From Frigidibacter sp. RF13 (GTDB lineage: Bacteria > Pseudomonadota > Alphaproteobacteria > Rhodobacterales > Rhodobacteraceae), in the NCBI RefSeq assembly GCF_026626305.1, contig NZ_JAPNUE010000002.1, forward strand, positions 415,964 through 479,963: a stretch of DNA of 64,000 nt. Direction: 5' to 3'. The first letter of the stretch is position 1. Each line of letters opens with the position of its first letter. The notes under the pieces were generated by a model, which was not told the DNA's origin, did no database searches, and saw only the letters and a program-made list of their open reading frames with translations. The position numbers and the translations under genes were made by a program. Of the stretch, positions 52,454-61,873 are shown in pieces.

Positions 52454-53046
52454 TGGCGCGGCTTCTGGAGCTGGAAACCTTCGATCTGCCCGACGATCCC
52501 CTGCAGGCGACATTGATGGGCGACGCGCAGGTCGCCGAGATGAAGCTTCATTCCTACGAGCAGGGCTATCGGGCCGGGTGGGACGATGCGCTGGGCGCGC
52601 AGAATGACGACATAACGCGGCTGAGGACCGAGCTTGGCCGCAACCTTGCCGAAATGGCGCTGAACTACCGTGATGCGCGCCGCCATATCCTGTCTTCGCT
52701 GGAGCCACTTCTCGACGAGATGGTGGCCAAGGTCCTGCCCGCCATCGCCCATCAGGCGCTCGGGCCGATGATCCTTGAGGAATTAAGGCCGGTCGTGGAA
52801 CGGCTGGCGGTGACGCCGGTGACCATCCGCACCGCGCCCGCCAATCAGGGCATGGTGGAGGAACTTTTCGCCCAGAAGGTTGATGTGCCGGTCCAGGTGA
52901 TCGCGGAGCCGACACTCGGCCCCGGCCAGGCATTCCTGAAGACTGCGGCGGGTGAGGTGCAGATCGACCTTGACGGTGTGGTCGAGGCGATCGGCGCGGC
53001 GGTGAAAGCCTATTTCCAGACCGAACATGACGAGGTTCAGCCATGA
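52453..53046 (+). CDS. FliH-like flagellar export ATPase regulator
   Basis: A 197-aa protein. The start chosen is ATG 52453 (TGATG with fliF), with GGAG eight bases upstream; a GTG at 52450 is less well spaced. It is rich in charged helices (HSYEQGYRAGWDDALGAQ, ELGRNLAEMALNYRDA). A C-terminal domain (PVTIRTAPANQG, GPGQAFLKTAAGEVQIDLDG) resembles FliH/V-ATPase stalk proteins. It would regulate the export ATPase FliI, whose gene is not in the window. Confidence 0.75.
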   Translation: MARLLELETFDLPDDPLQATLMGDAQVAEMKLHSYEQGYRAGWDDALGAQNDDITRLRTELGRNLAEMALNYRDARRHILSSLEPLLDEMVAKVLPAIAHQALGPMILEELRPVVERLAVTPVTIRTAPANQGMVEELFAQKVDVPVQVIAEPTLGPGQAFLKTAAGEVQIDLDGVVEAIGAAVKAYFQTEHDEVQP

Positions 53047-53318
53047 GCGACACCGCCACTGACGCGGGCAATCCTTTCACTCAGGTGCCGATCACCATCA
53101 CCATCTCGGTCGGGCGCGCCCGGCCGGTGGTGCGTGACCTTCTGCGGCTCACGCGCGATTCGGTCCTGCCGCTCGACCGGCGGGTCGAGGACCCGGTCGA
53201 GCTCTATGTCGGCGACAAGCTGATCGGGCGGGGGATGCTGACCGAACTGGACGGCGACCGCGCGGGCCAGCTGGCGGTGCGGCTGACCGAGGTCGCCGAT
53301 CTGAAGGATGGTCTCTGA
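53043..53318 (+). CDS. fliN: flagellar motor switch protein FliN
   Basis: A 91-aa C-ring protein of the SpoA fold ([46 protein letters not shown]). Short FliN of this size lacks the extra N-terminal region of the E. coli protein. It overlaps the FliH-like gene by 4 bp, and its stop is directly followed by the fliP GTG. Confidence 0.92.
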   Translation: MSDTATDAGNPFTQVPITITISVGRARPVVRDLLRLTRDSVLPLDRRVEDPVELYVGDKLIGRGMLTELDGDRAGQLAVRLTEVADLKDGL

Positions 53319-54104
53319 GTGACGCACCTGCAGACAGCCACGCGACTGCTGCTTGTGAGTCTTCTGGCGCTCGCTTGGGCAACGGTCCCGGCGCTGGCAC
53401 AGGACCAGCCGGGGGCGGGCGACCTGCTCGACCTCGCGGCACGCGGTCTTCAGGGCACGGGCGGCGCGCCAACGCTTTCCGGCCAGTCGATGACGCTCAT
53501 CGCACTTGTCACCGTCCTCAGCCTTGCGCCGGGAATAGCGGTGATGGTCACCTGCTTTCCCTTCATCGTCACGGTCCTCGCGATCCTGAGGCAGGCGATC
53601 GGGCTGCAGCAATCGCCGCCCAACTTGCTGATCGTCTCGCTCGCGCTCTTTCTCACCTGGTTCATCATGGAGCCGGTTTTCACCGAGGCCTGGCTTCAGG
53701 CCGGAAAACCGCTGGCCGAGGGGCAGATGGAGATCGCCGCAGCCTTCGAGGCAGGGATGAAACCCTTCCGCGCCTTCATGGCGGCGCGGCTCGACCCCGA
53801 CACGCTTGCGTCGCTTGCGGGGCTCCGCCCCCAGACCGCGGGCCTGACCGATCCGGCCACTGCGCCCCTGTCGCTGCTTGTCCCCGCCTTCATGCTGTCC
53901 GAGCTGGCGCGGGCGTTCGAAATCGGCTTCCTTCTCTATTTGCCGTTCTTGATCATCGACCTCGTTGTTTCCGCGATCCTCATGTCGATGGGCATGATGA
54001 TGGTGCCGCCCGCCATCGTCTCCTTGCCGTTCAAGCTTGCTTTCTTCGTGGTCGCGGACGGCTGGAGTCTTGTGTCCGGCGCCCTTGTCCGAAGTTATTT
54101 CTGA
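53319..54104 (+). CDS. fliP: flagellar export protein FliP
   Basis: A 261-aa export-gate protein with a cleavable signal peptide ([11 protein letters not shown]). FliP blocks are clear: [31 protein letters not shown], and the end [18 protein letters not shown] with [16 protein letters not shown]. It starts with GTG at 53319, immediately after the fliN stop, with AAGGATGG upstream. Its last 10 bp overlap the end of the minus-strand ion-channel gene. Confidence 0.96.
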   Translation: MTHLQTATRLLLVSLLALAWATVPALAQDQPGAGDLLDLAARGLQGTGGAPTLSGQSMTLIALVTVLSLAPGIAVMVTCFPFIVTVLAILRQAIGLQQSPPNLLIVSLALFLTWFIMEPVFTEAWLQAGKPLAEGQMEIAAAFEAGMKPFRAFMAARLDPDTLASLAGLRPQTAGLTDPATAPLSLLVPAFMLSELARAFEIGFLLYLPFLIIDLVVSAILMSMGMMMVPPAIVSLPFKLAFFVVADGWSLVSGALVRSYF

Positions 54105-54538
54105 TCCCCGCCGCGCGCGATCTGGGCGAGGCGGACATTGCGCAAGGCCTCGGTCAGGCTTGCGATCAGGATGCCGAAATTCAGGAAGCCGTTCGCAGCG
54201 GTCATGCCGCCCAGAAGCCGCCATTCATGCGGCAAGAGCAGATCTCCGTAGCCGAGCGTGGTAAAGGAGACGAGCGCGAAATAGACGCATGGCTCAAGCC
54301 CGGGAAAGAGCCCGAGGGCGTAGAAGGTCAGCGCCCAGAGCCAGACCCAGATCGTGAGAAGTCCGATCATCCAGACGGCGCCAGCGCAAAGAAGAAAAAG
54401 CAGTTTCGGGCCATGGGGCACCTCGATCACCCAGTCGCGGTGGCGCCGGAGCCAGATCTCTACCTGCCAGAGCGTACCGCCCGCGACGGCGATCGTCGTC
54501 AGCATCAAGGTCGCGCCGATTGCGATCTGCAGGATCAT
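54095..54538 (-). CDS. two-helix potassium channel-like protein
   Basis: A 147-aa protein. The first hydrophobic segments are [20 protein letters not shown] and [21 protein letters not shown] pore loop follows with the selectivity filter TTLGYGD, then a final helix ([19 protein letters not shown]). The ATG at 54538 has an excellent GGAGGGAGAG Shine-Dalgarno; the longer frame is a shadow. No RCK or cyclic-nucleotide domain is present. It is convergent with fliP and divergent from smpB. Confidence 0.85.
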   Translation of the reverse strand: MILQIAIGATLMLTTIAVAGGTLWQVEIWLRRHRDWVIEVPHGPKLLFLLCAGAVWMIGLLTIWVWLWALTFYALGLFPGLEPCVYFALVSFTTLGYGDLLLPHEWRLLGGMTAANGFLNFGILIASLTEALRNVRLAQIARGGDQK

Positions 54539-54616
54539 CTCTCTCCCTCCCCGCTCACTTCCCCACGCCACCCGGTGCTGGACTCGGGCGCGGCGCTCGC
54601 CTATCTCAGCCCAATC

Positions 54617-55087
54617 ATGGCCGAAAAGCACGACCCCAATTACAAGGTGATCGCCGAAAACCGCCGCGCGCGGTTCGATTATTTCATCGAGAGCGATCTC
54701 GAGGTTGGCATCGTTCTGACCGGGTCCGAGGTCAAGTCCCTCCGCACCGGTCAATCAAACATTGCCGAGAGCTATGCCTCGGTCGAGGAAGGCGAGCTGT
54801 GGCTGATCAACGGCTATATCGCCGCTTACAAGCAGGCGGGCGTCTTCGGCCATGAGGAACGGCGCAAGCGCAAGCTGCTCGTTTCGAAGAAGGAACTGTC
54901 GCGCCTCTGGCAGGCGATCGGGCGCGAGGGCATGACGCTTGTGCCCCTGGTCATGTATTTCAACCACAAGGGCCGGGTGAAGCTGAAGATCGGCGTCGCC
55001 AAGGGCAAAAAGGTCGCCGACAAGCGTGAAACAGAGGCCAAGCGCGACTGGAACCGCCAGAAACAGCGGCTTCTGAAGCAGGGCTGA
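54617..55087 (+). CDS. smpB: SsrA-binding protein SmpB
   Basis: A 156-aa protein that carries tmRNA to stalled ribosomes. Family blocks: [34 protein letters not shown], then a C-terminal basic tail ([15 protein letters not shown]). The ATG at 54617 gives the normal length; the much longer frame upstream runs through other genes and is rejected. There is no good Shine-Dalgarno before this ATG, which suggests a short or leaderless transcript. Confidence 0.95.
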   Translation: MAEKHDPNYKVIAENRRARFDYFIESDLEVGIVLTGSEVKSLRTGQSNIAESYASVEEGELWLINGYIAAYKQAGVFGHEERRKRKLLVSKKELSRLWQAIGREGMTLVPLVMYFNHKGRVKLKIGVAKGKKVADKRETEAKRDWNRQKQRLLKQG

Positions 55088-55205
55088 CCGTCACCACACT
55101 AGAGATTGTCAGACGTGCGAACCCGTGGCAGGGTTCGCGCATCTGGCGTGTATGGGCCGGACCGCCGGACGTGAACATCGGCCCGACAGGAAGGAACGAG
55201 TACTC

Positions 55206-55487
55206 ATGGAACAACTGATCATCAGCCTCCTTTCGGGGGCCGCCGGTGGCAATATCGTCGGCAAGATCCTCAAGAACCTCGACCTTGGCCCCATCGGCAA
55301 CTCGATCGCCGGCATCATCGGCGGCGGGCTTGGCCAGCAGATCCTCGGCTCGCTCGGCGCAGGCGATCCGGCGGCCGGGATGGACATCGGCTCGATCATC
55401 GCCTCGGTCGCATCGGGTGGCGTTGGCGGTGGTGTTCTGATGGCAATTGTCGGCCTCCTCAAGAGCATGATGGCGAAGAATTCCTGA
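55206..55487 (+). CDS. small glycine-rich hydrophobic protein
   Basis: A 93-aa protein starting at ATG 55206 after AGGAAGGAACGAG. It is almost entirely Gly/Ala/Ile-rich with glycine-zipper-like spacing (LLSGAAGGNIVGKILKNL, GIIGGGLGQQILGSLGAG, SGGVGGGVLMAIVGLL). It would fit in a membrane or self-assemble. It stands alone between smpB and sseA. I do not recognise the family. Confidence 0.7.
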   Translation: MEQLIISLLSGAAGGNIVGKILKNLDLGPIGNSIAGIIGGGLGQQILGSLGAGDPAAGMDIGSIIASVASGGVGGGVLMAIVGLLKSMMAKNS

Positions 55488-55608
55488 CGCGCGTCGGGGC
55501 AGGGTGGGGCATGGCGCTGCCCCATCCTGTGTCACCTCCATGAAACTCGCGCTTGCGTCATCCGACCTCCCGCGGCTATTCCCTGAAATCGTTGCGAGGA
55601 GAAGTGCC

Positions 55609-56457
55609 ATGACCGACGATCCGCGGACCCTGGTTTCGACCGACTGGCTTGAGGCCCATCTGAAAGACCCCGATCTGAGGATCCTCGATGCGAGCTGGTA
55701 TCTGCCGGACGCCGGGCGCGACCCGAAGGCGGAATATGCCGAGGCGCATATTCCCGGCGCGCGTTTCTTCGATATCGACGCGATTGCCGACCAGCGGTCG
55801 GGCCTGCCGCATATGGCACCGCCGCCCGAGATGTTCATCAGCCGGATGCGGGCGATGGGGGTGGGCGACGGCCATCAGGTGGTGGTCTATGACGGCGCGG
55901 GGCTTTTCTCGGCAGCGCGGGTCTGGTGGACTTTCCGGCTAATGGGCAAGATGGATGTCGCGGTGCTGGACGGCGGCTTTCCAAAGTGGAAAGCCGAGGG
56001 GCGCCCGGTCGAGGACATGCCGCCCATGGTCCGCGACCGCCATATCACCGTGCAGCGCCAGGCCCATCTGGTGCGCGACGTAACCCAGGTCGCGGCAGCG
56101 GCGAAGCTTGGCGATCACGCGATCATCGATGCGCGCTCGCCTGGGCGGTTTTCGGGCGAGGAGCCGGAACCGCGCCCGGGCCTGCGGTCGGGCCATATCC
56201 CGGGGGCGGTGAACGTGCCTTACCGGTCTGTCCTGAATCCTGATGGCACTATGAAGCCGGCGGGCGAGCTGGAGAAGGTCTTCACCGCCGCGGGCGTCGA
56301 TCTGAAGAAACCCGCGATCACCAGCTGCGGATCGGGTGTCACTGCCGCGGTCCTGAGCCTGGCGCTCGAACGCATGGGCAAGCGCGACCATTCGCTTTAT
56401 GACGGCTCCTGGGCCGAATGGGGCATGTACGGCGATCTGAAAGTCGCCAAGGGCTGA
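55609..56457 (+). CDS. sseA: 3-mercaptopyruvate sulfurtransferase
   Basis: A 282-aa two-domain rhodanese. The active Cys240 is in SCGSGVTA, the loop typical of mercaptopyruvate sulfurtransferases rather than thiosulfate rhodaneses. The first domain carries LDASWYLPDAGRDP and HIPGARFFDID; the second, AIIDARSPGRFSG. The ATG at 55609 follows GAGGAGAAGTGCC. It is followed 11 bp later by an aminotransferase gene, so a link to amino-acid sulfur metabolism is plausible. Confidence 0.93.
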   Translation: MTDDPRTLVSTDWLEAHLKDPDLRILDASWYLPDAGRDPKAEYAEAHIPGARFFDIDAIADQRSGLPHMAPPPEMFISRMRAMGVGDGHQVVVYDGAGLFSAARVWWTFRLMGKMDVAVLDGGFPKWKAEGRPVEDMPPMVRDRHITVQRQAHLVRDVTQVAAAAKLGDHAIIDARSPGRFSGEEPEPRPGLRSGHIPGAVNVPYRSVLNPDGTMKPAGELEKVFTAAGVDLKKPAITSCGSGVTAAVLSLALERMGKRDHSLYDGSWAEWGMYGDLKVAKG

Positions 56458-56468
56458 AAGGATTTGCC

Positions 56469-57650
56469 ATGCTGAACGCACTGAAACCGCAACCGGCGGA
56501 CAAGATCCTACAGCTTATCGGCCAGTTCAAGGCAGACGAACGGTCAGGCAAGATCGACCTCGGCGTCGGCGTCTACAAGGATCCGACGGGCCTGACGCCG
56601 GTGATGCGGGCGGTGAAGGCGGCCGAGCACCGGCTGTGGCAGACGCAGGACACCAAGACCTACACCGGCCTAGCCGGAGAGCCCGCGTTCAACGCGGCGA
56701 TGGCGGACCTGATCTTCGGGGGGGCGGCCCATGCGCCGCGCATTGCATCCGTCGCAACACCGGGCGGGACGGGGGCGATCCGGCAGGCGTTCGAACTCAT
56801 TCGCATGGCGGCGCCGGGCGCGACCGTCTGGGTCTCGGACCCGACCTGGCCGAACCATACCTCGATCCTGACTTACCTTGGCATGACCTGGAAGCCCTAC
56901 CGCTATTTCGATGGCGAGACGCGCGGTGTCGATTTCGCGGGCATGATGGAGGACCTCAAGGCCGTGAAGGCGGGCGATGTGGTCCTGTTGCACGGCTGCT
57001 GCCACAACCCGACCGGGGCGAACCTGACCCTGCCGGAATGGGCCGAGGTCGCGGCGCTTCTGGAACGGACCGGTGCCACACCCTTCATCGACATCGCCTA
57101 TCAGGGCTTCGGCGACGGGCTGGAGGCCGATGCCGCCGGTACACGGCTGATCGCCGAGCGGCTGCCGGAGGTGCTGATCGCGGCCTCCTGTTCGAAGAAT
57201 TTCGGTATCTACCGCGAACGCACGGGCGTCCTTATGGCGCTGGGCGCGGAGGCTGGCCGCGATGTGACGCAGGCGAACCTCAATTTCCTCAACCGCCAGA
57301 ACTATTCCTTCCCGCCCGACCATGGCGCGCGGGTGGTGACGACCATCCTGACCGACGCGGCGCTGCGGGCCGACTGGATGGCGGAACTGGAAGAGGTGCG
57401 CCAGACCATGCTGTCCTTGCGCGAACAGCTGGCAAACGAGTTGAGGACACTCTCAGGCTCAGACCGGTTCGGCTTCATCGCTCAGCATCGCGGCATGTTC
57501 TCGCGCCTCGGCGCCACGCCGGAGCAGGTGGAGCGGCTGAAGAGCGAACATGCGATCTACATGGTGGGCGATAGCCGTCTGAACATCGCGGGGCTGAACC
57601 GGACAACCGTGCCGATCCTGGCGCGGGCGATACTTGCAGTCGGGATATGA
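56469..57650 (+). CDS. aspartate/aromatic aminotransferase
   Basis: A 393-aa class I aminotransferase of the AspC/TyrB type. The PLP lysine is Lys243 in SCSKNFGIYRERTG. Typical blocks are DLGVGVYKDPTG, GLAGEPAFNAAM, HNPTGANLT and RIALNRTT-like end RLNIAGLN. The ATG at 56469 follows AAAGGATTTGCC, 11 bp after sseA. It could transaminate aspartate or aromatic amino acids; the choice cannot be made here. A strong terminator follows. Confidence 0.92.
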   Translation: MLNALKPQPADKILQLIGQFKADERSGKIDLGVGVYKDPTGLTPVMRAVKAAEHRLWQTQDTKTYTGLAGEPAFNAAMADLIFGGAAHAPRIASVATPGGTGAIRQAFELIRMAAPGATVWVSDPTWPNHTSILTYLGMTWKPYRYFDGETRGVDFAGMMEDLKAVKAGDVVLLHGCCHNPTGANLTLPEWAEVAALLERTGATPFIDIAYQGFGDGLEADAAGTRLIAERLPEVLIAASCSKNFGIYRERTGVLMALGAEAGRDVTQANLNFLNRQNYSFPPDHGARVVTTILTDAALRADWMAELEEVRQTMLSLREQLANELRTLSGSDRFGFIAQHRGMFSRLGATPEQVERLKSEHAIYMVGDSRLNIAGLNRTTVPILARAILAVGI

Positions 57651-57651
57651 A

Positions 57652-57675
57652 AAGGCGGGGCACGTGCCCCGCCTT
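57652..57675 (+). terminator. rho-independent terminator after the aminotransferase
   Basis: A perfect palindrome with a GC-rich stem (AAGGCGGGGCAC / GTGCCCCGCCTT) is followed by CATTTTT. It lies directly after the aminotransferase stop and 22 bp from the end of the convergent amtB gene. Confidence 0.85.
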
Positions 57676-57697
57676 CATTTTTCAGAACGACCCGGGC

Positions 57698-59008
57698 TCA
57701 GCCGTGATAGGCACTTTCGCCATGGGCGGTCTGGTCGAGGCCCTGACGCTCGCTGTCCTGATCGACGCGCAGCGTGACGAGCATGTCGACGATCTTGTAG
57801 AGCACGAACGAGACAATGCCGGTCCAGGCAATGGTGATCGCCACCGCCTCGATCTGGATCCAGACCTGCGCGCCGATGGAATAGTCGTCCCCCTTCACGC
57901 CGCCGAGCGTGGCCGAGGAAAAGACCCCGGTCAGGACCGCACCCACGATGCCGCCCACGCCGTGAACGCCGAAGACATCTAGGCTGTCGTCATAGCGGAA
58001 CATGTTCTTCACGGTGGTGACGAAGAAGTAACAGGCGGCCGCGGCGATCGCGCCCAGAAGGATCGCGCCCATCGGGCCGATCGTGCCGCAGGCCGGCGTC
58101 ACGGCGACCAGCCCCGCCACCATGCCCGACGCGGCGCCAAGCATCGAGGCCTTGCCGCGGGCAGCGGCCTCGATGACCGACCAGGCAAGCGTCGCGGCGG
58201 CCGTGGCGACGAACGTGTTGATCATCGCGAGCGACGCTCCGCCGTTTGCCTCGAGGTTCGAGCCGACGTTGAAGCCGAACCAACCCACCCAGAGCATCGA
58301 GGCGCCGATCATCGTCATCACCATCGAATGCGGCGCCATGTTCTCGCGCCCGAAGCCGATGCGCGGACCGATCACGATGCAGCCGATCAACGCCGCGACG
58401 CCCGCATTGATATGCACCACGGTGCCGCCGGCAAAATCGATGGCGCCCATCTGGAAGAGAAGCCCGTTTGCATCCCAGACCATGTGGGCAATCGGGAAAT
58501 AGACGAAGGTGACCCAGAGTGCCGAGAAGAGAAGGACGGCCGAGAACCGCACCCGTTCGGCGAAAGCGCCGATGATCAGCGCGGGCGTGATCGCGGCAAA
58601 GGTCATCTGGAAAGCGATGAAGACATATTCGGGGATCACGTAGCCCGCGCTGAAGGTCGCGGCCATGCTGTCGGCAGTGACGCCCTGCAGGAACAGTTTC
58701 GCCGTGCCGCCCCAGAAGGCGCTCGTCCCGCCCCCGAAGGTGACAGAATAGCCGTAGATGACCCAGAGGATCATCACCAGGCAGGCAACCACGGTCGTCT
58801 GCATCAGGATCGACAGCATGTTCTTCTGCCGCACAAGGCCGCCGTAGAAGAGCGCGAGGCCGGGAAGGGTCATGAAGAGCACGAGGACCGTCGCGATCAT
58901 CATGAAGGACGTGTCGCCCTTGTCCATGACGGGGGCGGCCTCGGCCGCCTCCTGGGCGAAGGCGGGCGCCGCGAGCGCGAGCGCGGGGATGAGATATCGA
59001 AGTTTCAT
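57698..59008 (-). CDS. amtB: ammonium transporter AmtB
   Basis: A 436-aa ammonium channel with eleven helices and a signal-like N-terminus (LIPALALAAPAFAQ). Conserved features include PGLALFYGGLVRQKN, the DFAGGTVVHINAG pore loop and FGVHGVGGIVGAVLTG with the pore His. The start is ATG 59008 (MKLRYLIP) after AAGGATGCACCCC; the longer starts lack good spacing. It is 27 bp downstream of glnK, which regulates it by plugging the channel. Confidence 0.95.
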   Translation of the reverse strand: MKLRYLIPALALAAPAFAQEAAEAAPVMDKGDTSFMMIATVLVLFMTLPGLALFYGGLVRQKNMLSILMQTTVVACLVMILWVIYGYSVTFGGGTSAFWGGTAKLFLQGVTADSMAATFSAGYVIPEYVFIAFQMTFAAITPALIIGAFAERVRFSAVLLFSALWVTFVYFPIAHMVWDANGLLFQMGAIDFAGGTVVHINAGVAALIGCIVIGPRIGFGRENMAPHSMVMTMIGASMLWVGWFGFNVGSNLEANGGASLAMINTFVATAAATLAWSVIEAAARGKASMLGAASGMVAGLVAVTPACGTIGPMGAILLGAIAAAACYFFVTTVKNMFRYDDSLDVFGVHGVGGIVGAVLTGVFSSATLGGVKGDDYSIGAQVWIQIEAVAITIAWTGIVSFVLYKIVDMLVTLRVDQDSERQGLDQTAHGESAYHG

Positions 59009-59035
59009 GGGGTGCATCCTTGTGTCACGCATGGG

Positions 59036-59374
59036 TCAGAGGGCGTCGTCGCCGGTCTCGCCAGTCCTGACGCGCAGCGCCTGCTTCAGGTCGAGGACGA
59101 AGATCTTGCCGTCACCGATCTTGTCGGTGCGGGCGGTGCGGGCGATGGTGTCGACCACTTCGTCGGAAAGGTTGTCGGGCACGGCGATCTCCAGCCGCGC
59201 CTTGGGGACGAAGTTCACCGCATATTCGGCGCCCCGATAAATTTCGGTATGACCCGACTGGGCGCCAAACCCCTTGATCTCGGTCACCATCATGCCGCGC
59301 ACGCCGATCGCCACCAGCGCCTCGCGGACCTCGTCGAGTTTGTAGGGCTTGATTGCCGCTATGATCAGTTTCAC
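59036..59374 (-). CDS. glnK: PII signalling protein GlnK
   Basis: A 112-aa PII protein. It starts at a GTG at 59374 after a perfect GGAGG five bases upstream; this gives the standard length, and the ATG at 59386 is upstream of the ribosome-binding site. Tyr51 in EIYRGAEYAVNF is the uridylylation site at the tip of the T-loop, and VTEIKGFGAQSGH is the ATP/2-oxoglutarate region. It pairs with amtB. No convincing sigma-54 promoter was found upstream. Confidence 0.95.
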   Translation of the reverse strand: MKLIIAAIKPYKLDEVREALVAIGVRGMMVTEIKGFGAQSGHTEIYRGAEYAVNFVPKARLEIAVPDNLSDEVVDTIARTARTDKIGDGKIFVLDLKQALRVRTGETGDDAL

Positions 59375-59623
59375 ATCTGCCTCCATATCCGGCCGCCGGG
59401 TCGTGCCGGCCTGCCCTTACTGGGGTTGCTGCGCTGCGGCATGGCAAGATTTCGCCGGTTCCGGCCGGTTGCAGGTCTTCAGAATCCCGAAAAATCGGCA
59501 TGTAGGGGGAAGGCTGCCTAAACTTTCACCGCTTCTGAAAGGCGCGCGGGCGTTTGCGAGGCTCCACATCCCGGCGGGAAGGGTCTATTGTCGCGCGCCA
59601 AAGGCATAAGAACGGTGTGAGGC

Positions 59624-61822
59624 ATGGCAGGTCAGAACGGGGGCAACGGCAGGCTCGTCGCCGACAGGCGCTATGCCGCGAAACGGGCCGCACCCAAGCC
59701 CGCGCCGAAGGCCCGGCCGCCGAAGAAGCCCAAGCGCCCGCGCCGGGCGCGCGGTGGCAATATCTTCACCAGGCTGATCTTCGGGCTGATCGGGCTGATC
59801 TGGACCATGAGCTGGCGCGTGGGCATCGTGGCGGCGCTGGGGCTCGGGGGCATTACCTATTATTACTATTCGCAGCTGCCGCCCTACGATGATCTGATCG
59901 ACGCCCGCGTGCGCGGCTCGGTCACGCTTCTCGATCGCGACGGCAAGGTCTTTGCCTGGAGGGGCGAGACCTTCGGCGGTTCGATCGACGGCGATACGGT
60001 ATCGCCCTATCTGAAGAACGCGGTCATCGCGACCGAGGACAAGCGCTTCTACCGCCATTTCGGCGTCAGCCCGCGCGGCATCGCCTCGGCAATCAAGATT
60101 AACATGAGCGAGGGTCGGGGGCCGTTCGAGGGCAATGGCGGGTCCACGATCACCCAGCAGCTTGCGAAACTTCTGTGCCTCGGGGTCACCTATGACCCCA
60201 GCCAATGGAAGAGCGAAGCCGACTACGAAGCCGACTGCCGGTCCGGCGGCATCAAGCGCAAGCTGAAAGAGATCCCATATGCGATGGCGCTTGAAGCCAG
60301 GTACGGCAAGGAGGGCGTTCTGTCGCTCTACCTCAACCGCGCCTATCTGGGTGCGGGCGCGCGCGGGTTCGAAGCGGCGGCGCAGCGTTATTTCGGCAAG
60401 TCGGCCAATGATGTGAACCCGTCGGAGGCCGCAATGCTTGCGGGCCTGCTGAAGGCGCCGTCGAAATATGCGCCGACGGCGAACATGGAAAGGGCTCAGG
60501 ACCGGGCGGCGCTGGTTCTGGGTTTGATGCGCGATCAGGGCTATCTGACGGACAGCGAATACAAGGACGCACTGGCCAATCCGGCGAAACTGTCGAAAGC
60601 GGCGGCGCAGAAGGCGGGCGGGTTCTTCGCCGACTGGGTTATGGAGACGGGACCGGCCTTCCTGACCAACGACACGACCGAAGATGTGATCATCGAGACG
60701 ACCTTCGATCAGCGTATTCAGGCAGCGGCGGAAGCGGCGCTGAAACAGGTCTTCGAGACCAAGCTGAAGGAAGGGTCGAAGGCGGAGGCCGCAATTGTCG
60801 TGATGTCGGCCGACGGCGCGGTCCGCGCCATGGTCGGCGGGCGCGAGGTGCAGGGGCCGGGCGCCTTTAACCGCGCTACCCAGGCGCTGCGACAGCCCGG
60901 ATCAACCTTCAAGCCCTTCGTCTATGCTGCGGCGCTCGACCTTGGGTACACGGCCAACAGCATCGTCGATGATAGCCCGATCTGTATCTACACCGCCGGT
61001 TCGGGCGACTGGTGCCCGAAGAATTACGATCCGGGCTTCCGCGGGGCCATGACCCTGACTGATGCGCTGGCCGGTTCGGTGAATACCGCGACGGTCCGCG
61101 TGTCGCAAATGGCGGGGCTAGAGGCGGTGAAGGCGGTCGCGCAAGGGTTCGGCTTTGCCTCGAAGCTCGCCGAAGGCCCGGCGGTGGTGCTGGGCGTATC
61201 GGAATCGACCCTGATCGAGATGACCGGTGCTTATGCCGGGATTCTGAACGGTGGCTCGGCAGTGAAGCCCTATGGGCTGATCGAACTGCGCTTCAAAGGG
61301 GAAAGCGAGCCTTTCCTTGGACAGGAGGGCGGCATACGCGAGCGGGTGATTTCCGAAAATGCCGCGCGTCAGCTGATCTATATGATGAACCAGGGGGTGG
61401 AGCGTGGGACAGGGCGCCGCGCGCGGCTTGACGGCTGGCCCGCGGCGGGCAAGACCGGCACCACCCAGTCGGCGCGCGATGCCTGGTTCATCGGTTTCAC
61501 CGCCGATTATGTGGTCGGCGTATGGATGGGGTACGATGACAACACCCCCCTGAAGGGCACAACCGGCGGCGGCCTGCCAGCCGAGATCTGGCATGAGGTG
61601 ATGGTGCGGGTGAACGAAGGGCTCGAACCGGCGCCCCTGCCGATGATTCGGCCCGAAGAACTGCCGCCCGCCGCTTACGTGAACGCCGACGGCGTGCCGA
61701 CGGCGCCGACCTACCCCGGCCAGGTCTTCGATGCGACCGGCGGGCAGGCTGCTCAGCCGCAGCCCGAGCGGCGCCAGACGCTGGGCGATATCCTGATCAA
61801 TATCCTGACAGGCGGGAATTGA
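59624..61822 (+). CDS. class A penicillin-binding protein (PBP1A-type)
   Basis: A 732-aa bifunctional peptidoglycan synthase. A basic N-terminal tail is followed by one membrane helix at about residues 62-80. The GT51 glycosyltransferase has ATEDKRFYRHFGVSP (catalytic Glu near 138) and GGSTITQQLAK. The transpeptidase has the SxxK motif in RQPGSTFKPF (Ser near 427), SVN, and KTGTTQS (near 610). The C-terminus ends with a Pro/Gln-rich tail. All catalytic motifs are intact. A hairpin follows the stop. Confidence 0.93.
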   Translation: MAGQNGGNGRLVADRRYAAKRAAPKPAPKARPPKKPKRPRRARGGNIFTRLIFGLIGLIWTMSWRVGIVAALGLGGITYYYYSQLPPYDDLIDARVRGSVTLLDRDGKVFAWRGETFGGSIDGDTVSPYLKNAVIATEDKRFYRHFGVSPRGIASAIKINMSEGRGPFEGNGGSTITQQLAKLLCLGVTYDPSQWKSEADYEADCRSGGIKRKLKEIPYAMALEARYGKEGVLSLYLNRAYLGAGARGFEAAAQRYFGKSANDVNPSEAAMLAGLLKAPSKYAPTANMERAQDRAALVLGLMRDQGYLTDSEYKDALANPAKLSKAAAQKAGGFFADWVMETGPAFLTNDTTEDVIIETTFDQRIQAAAEAALKQVFETKLKEGSKAEAAIVVMSADGAVRAMVGGREVQGPGAFNRATQALRQPGSTFKPFVYAAALDLGYTANSIVDDSPICIYTAGSGDWCPKNYDPGFRGAMTLTDALAGSVNTATVRVSQMAGLEAVKAVAQGFGFASKLAEGPAVVLGVSESTLIEMTGAYAGILNGGSAVKPYGLIELRFKGESEPFLGQEGGIRERVISENAARQLIYMMNQGVERGTGRRARLDGWPAAGKTGTTQSARDAWFIGFTADYVVGVWMGYDDNTPLKGTTGGGLPAEIWHEVMVRVNEGLEPAPLPMIRPEELPPAAYVNADGVPTAPTYPGQVFDATGGQAAQPQPERRQTLGDILINILTGGN

Positions 61823-61829
61823 TGAAAGA

Positions 61830-61848
61830 GGGGGCGGAAACCGCCCCC
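61830..61848 (+). terminator. hairpin after the PBP gene
   Basis: An 8-bp stem (GGGGGCGG / CCGCCCCC) with a 3-base loop lies 7 bp after the stop. There is no T-tract; it probably acts as a shared end signal with the convergent gene at 61874. Confidence 0.55.
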
Positions 61849-61873
61849 ATCCATCCGTCGATGCTGTCGCGGC

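Noticed and set aside
53375..55087. A 570-aa frame joining an out-of-frame copy of fliP to smpB
   Set aside because: Only the last 156 residues are protein-like (SmpB); the rest is a shadow of fliP and the ion-channel region.
59387..59623. Sigma-54 promoter for glnK-amtB
   Set aside because: A GG-to-GC pair with the required 10-bp spacing was not found on the minus strand; near matches were off by one base or on the wrong strand.
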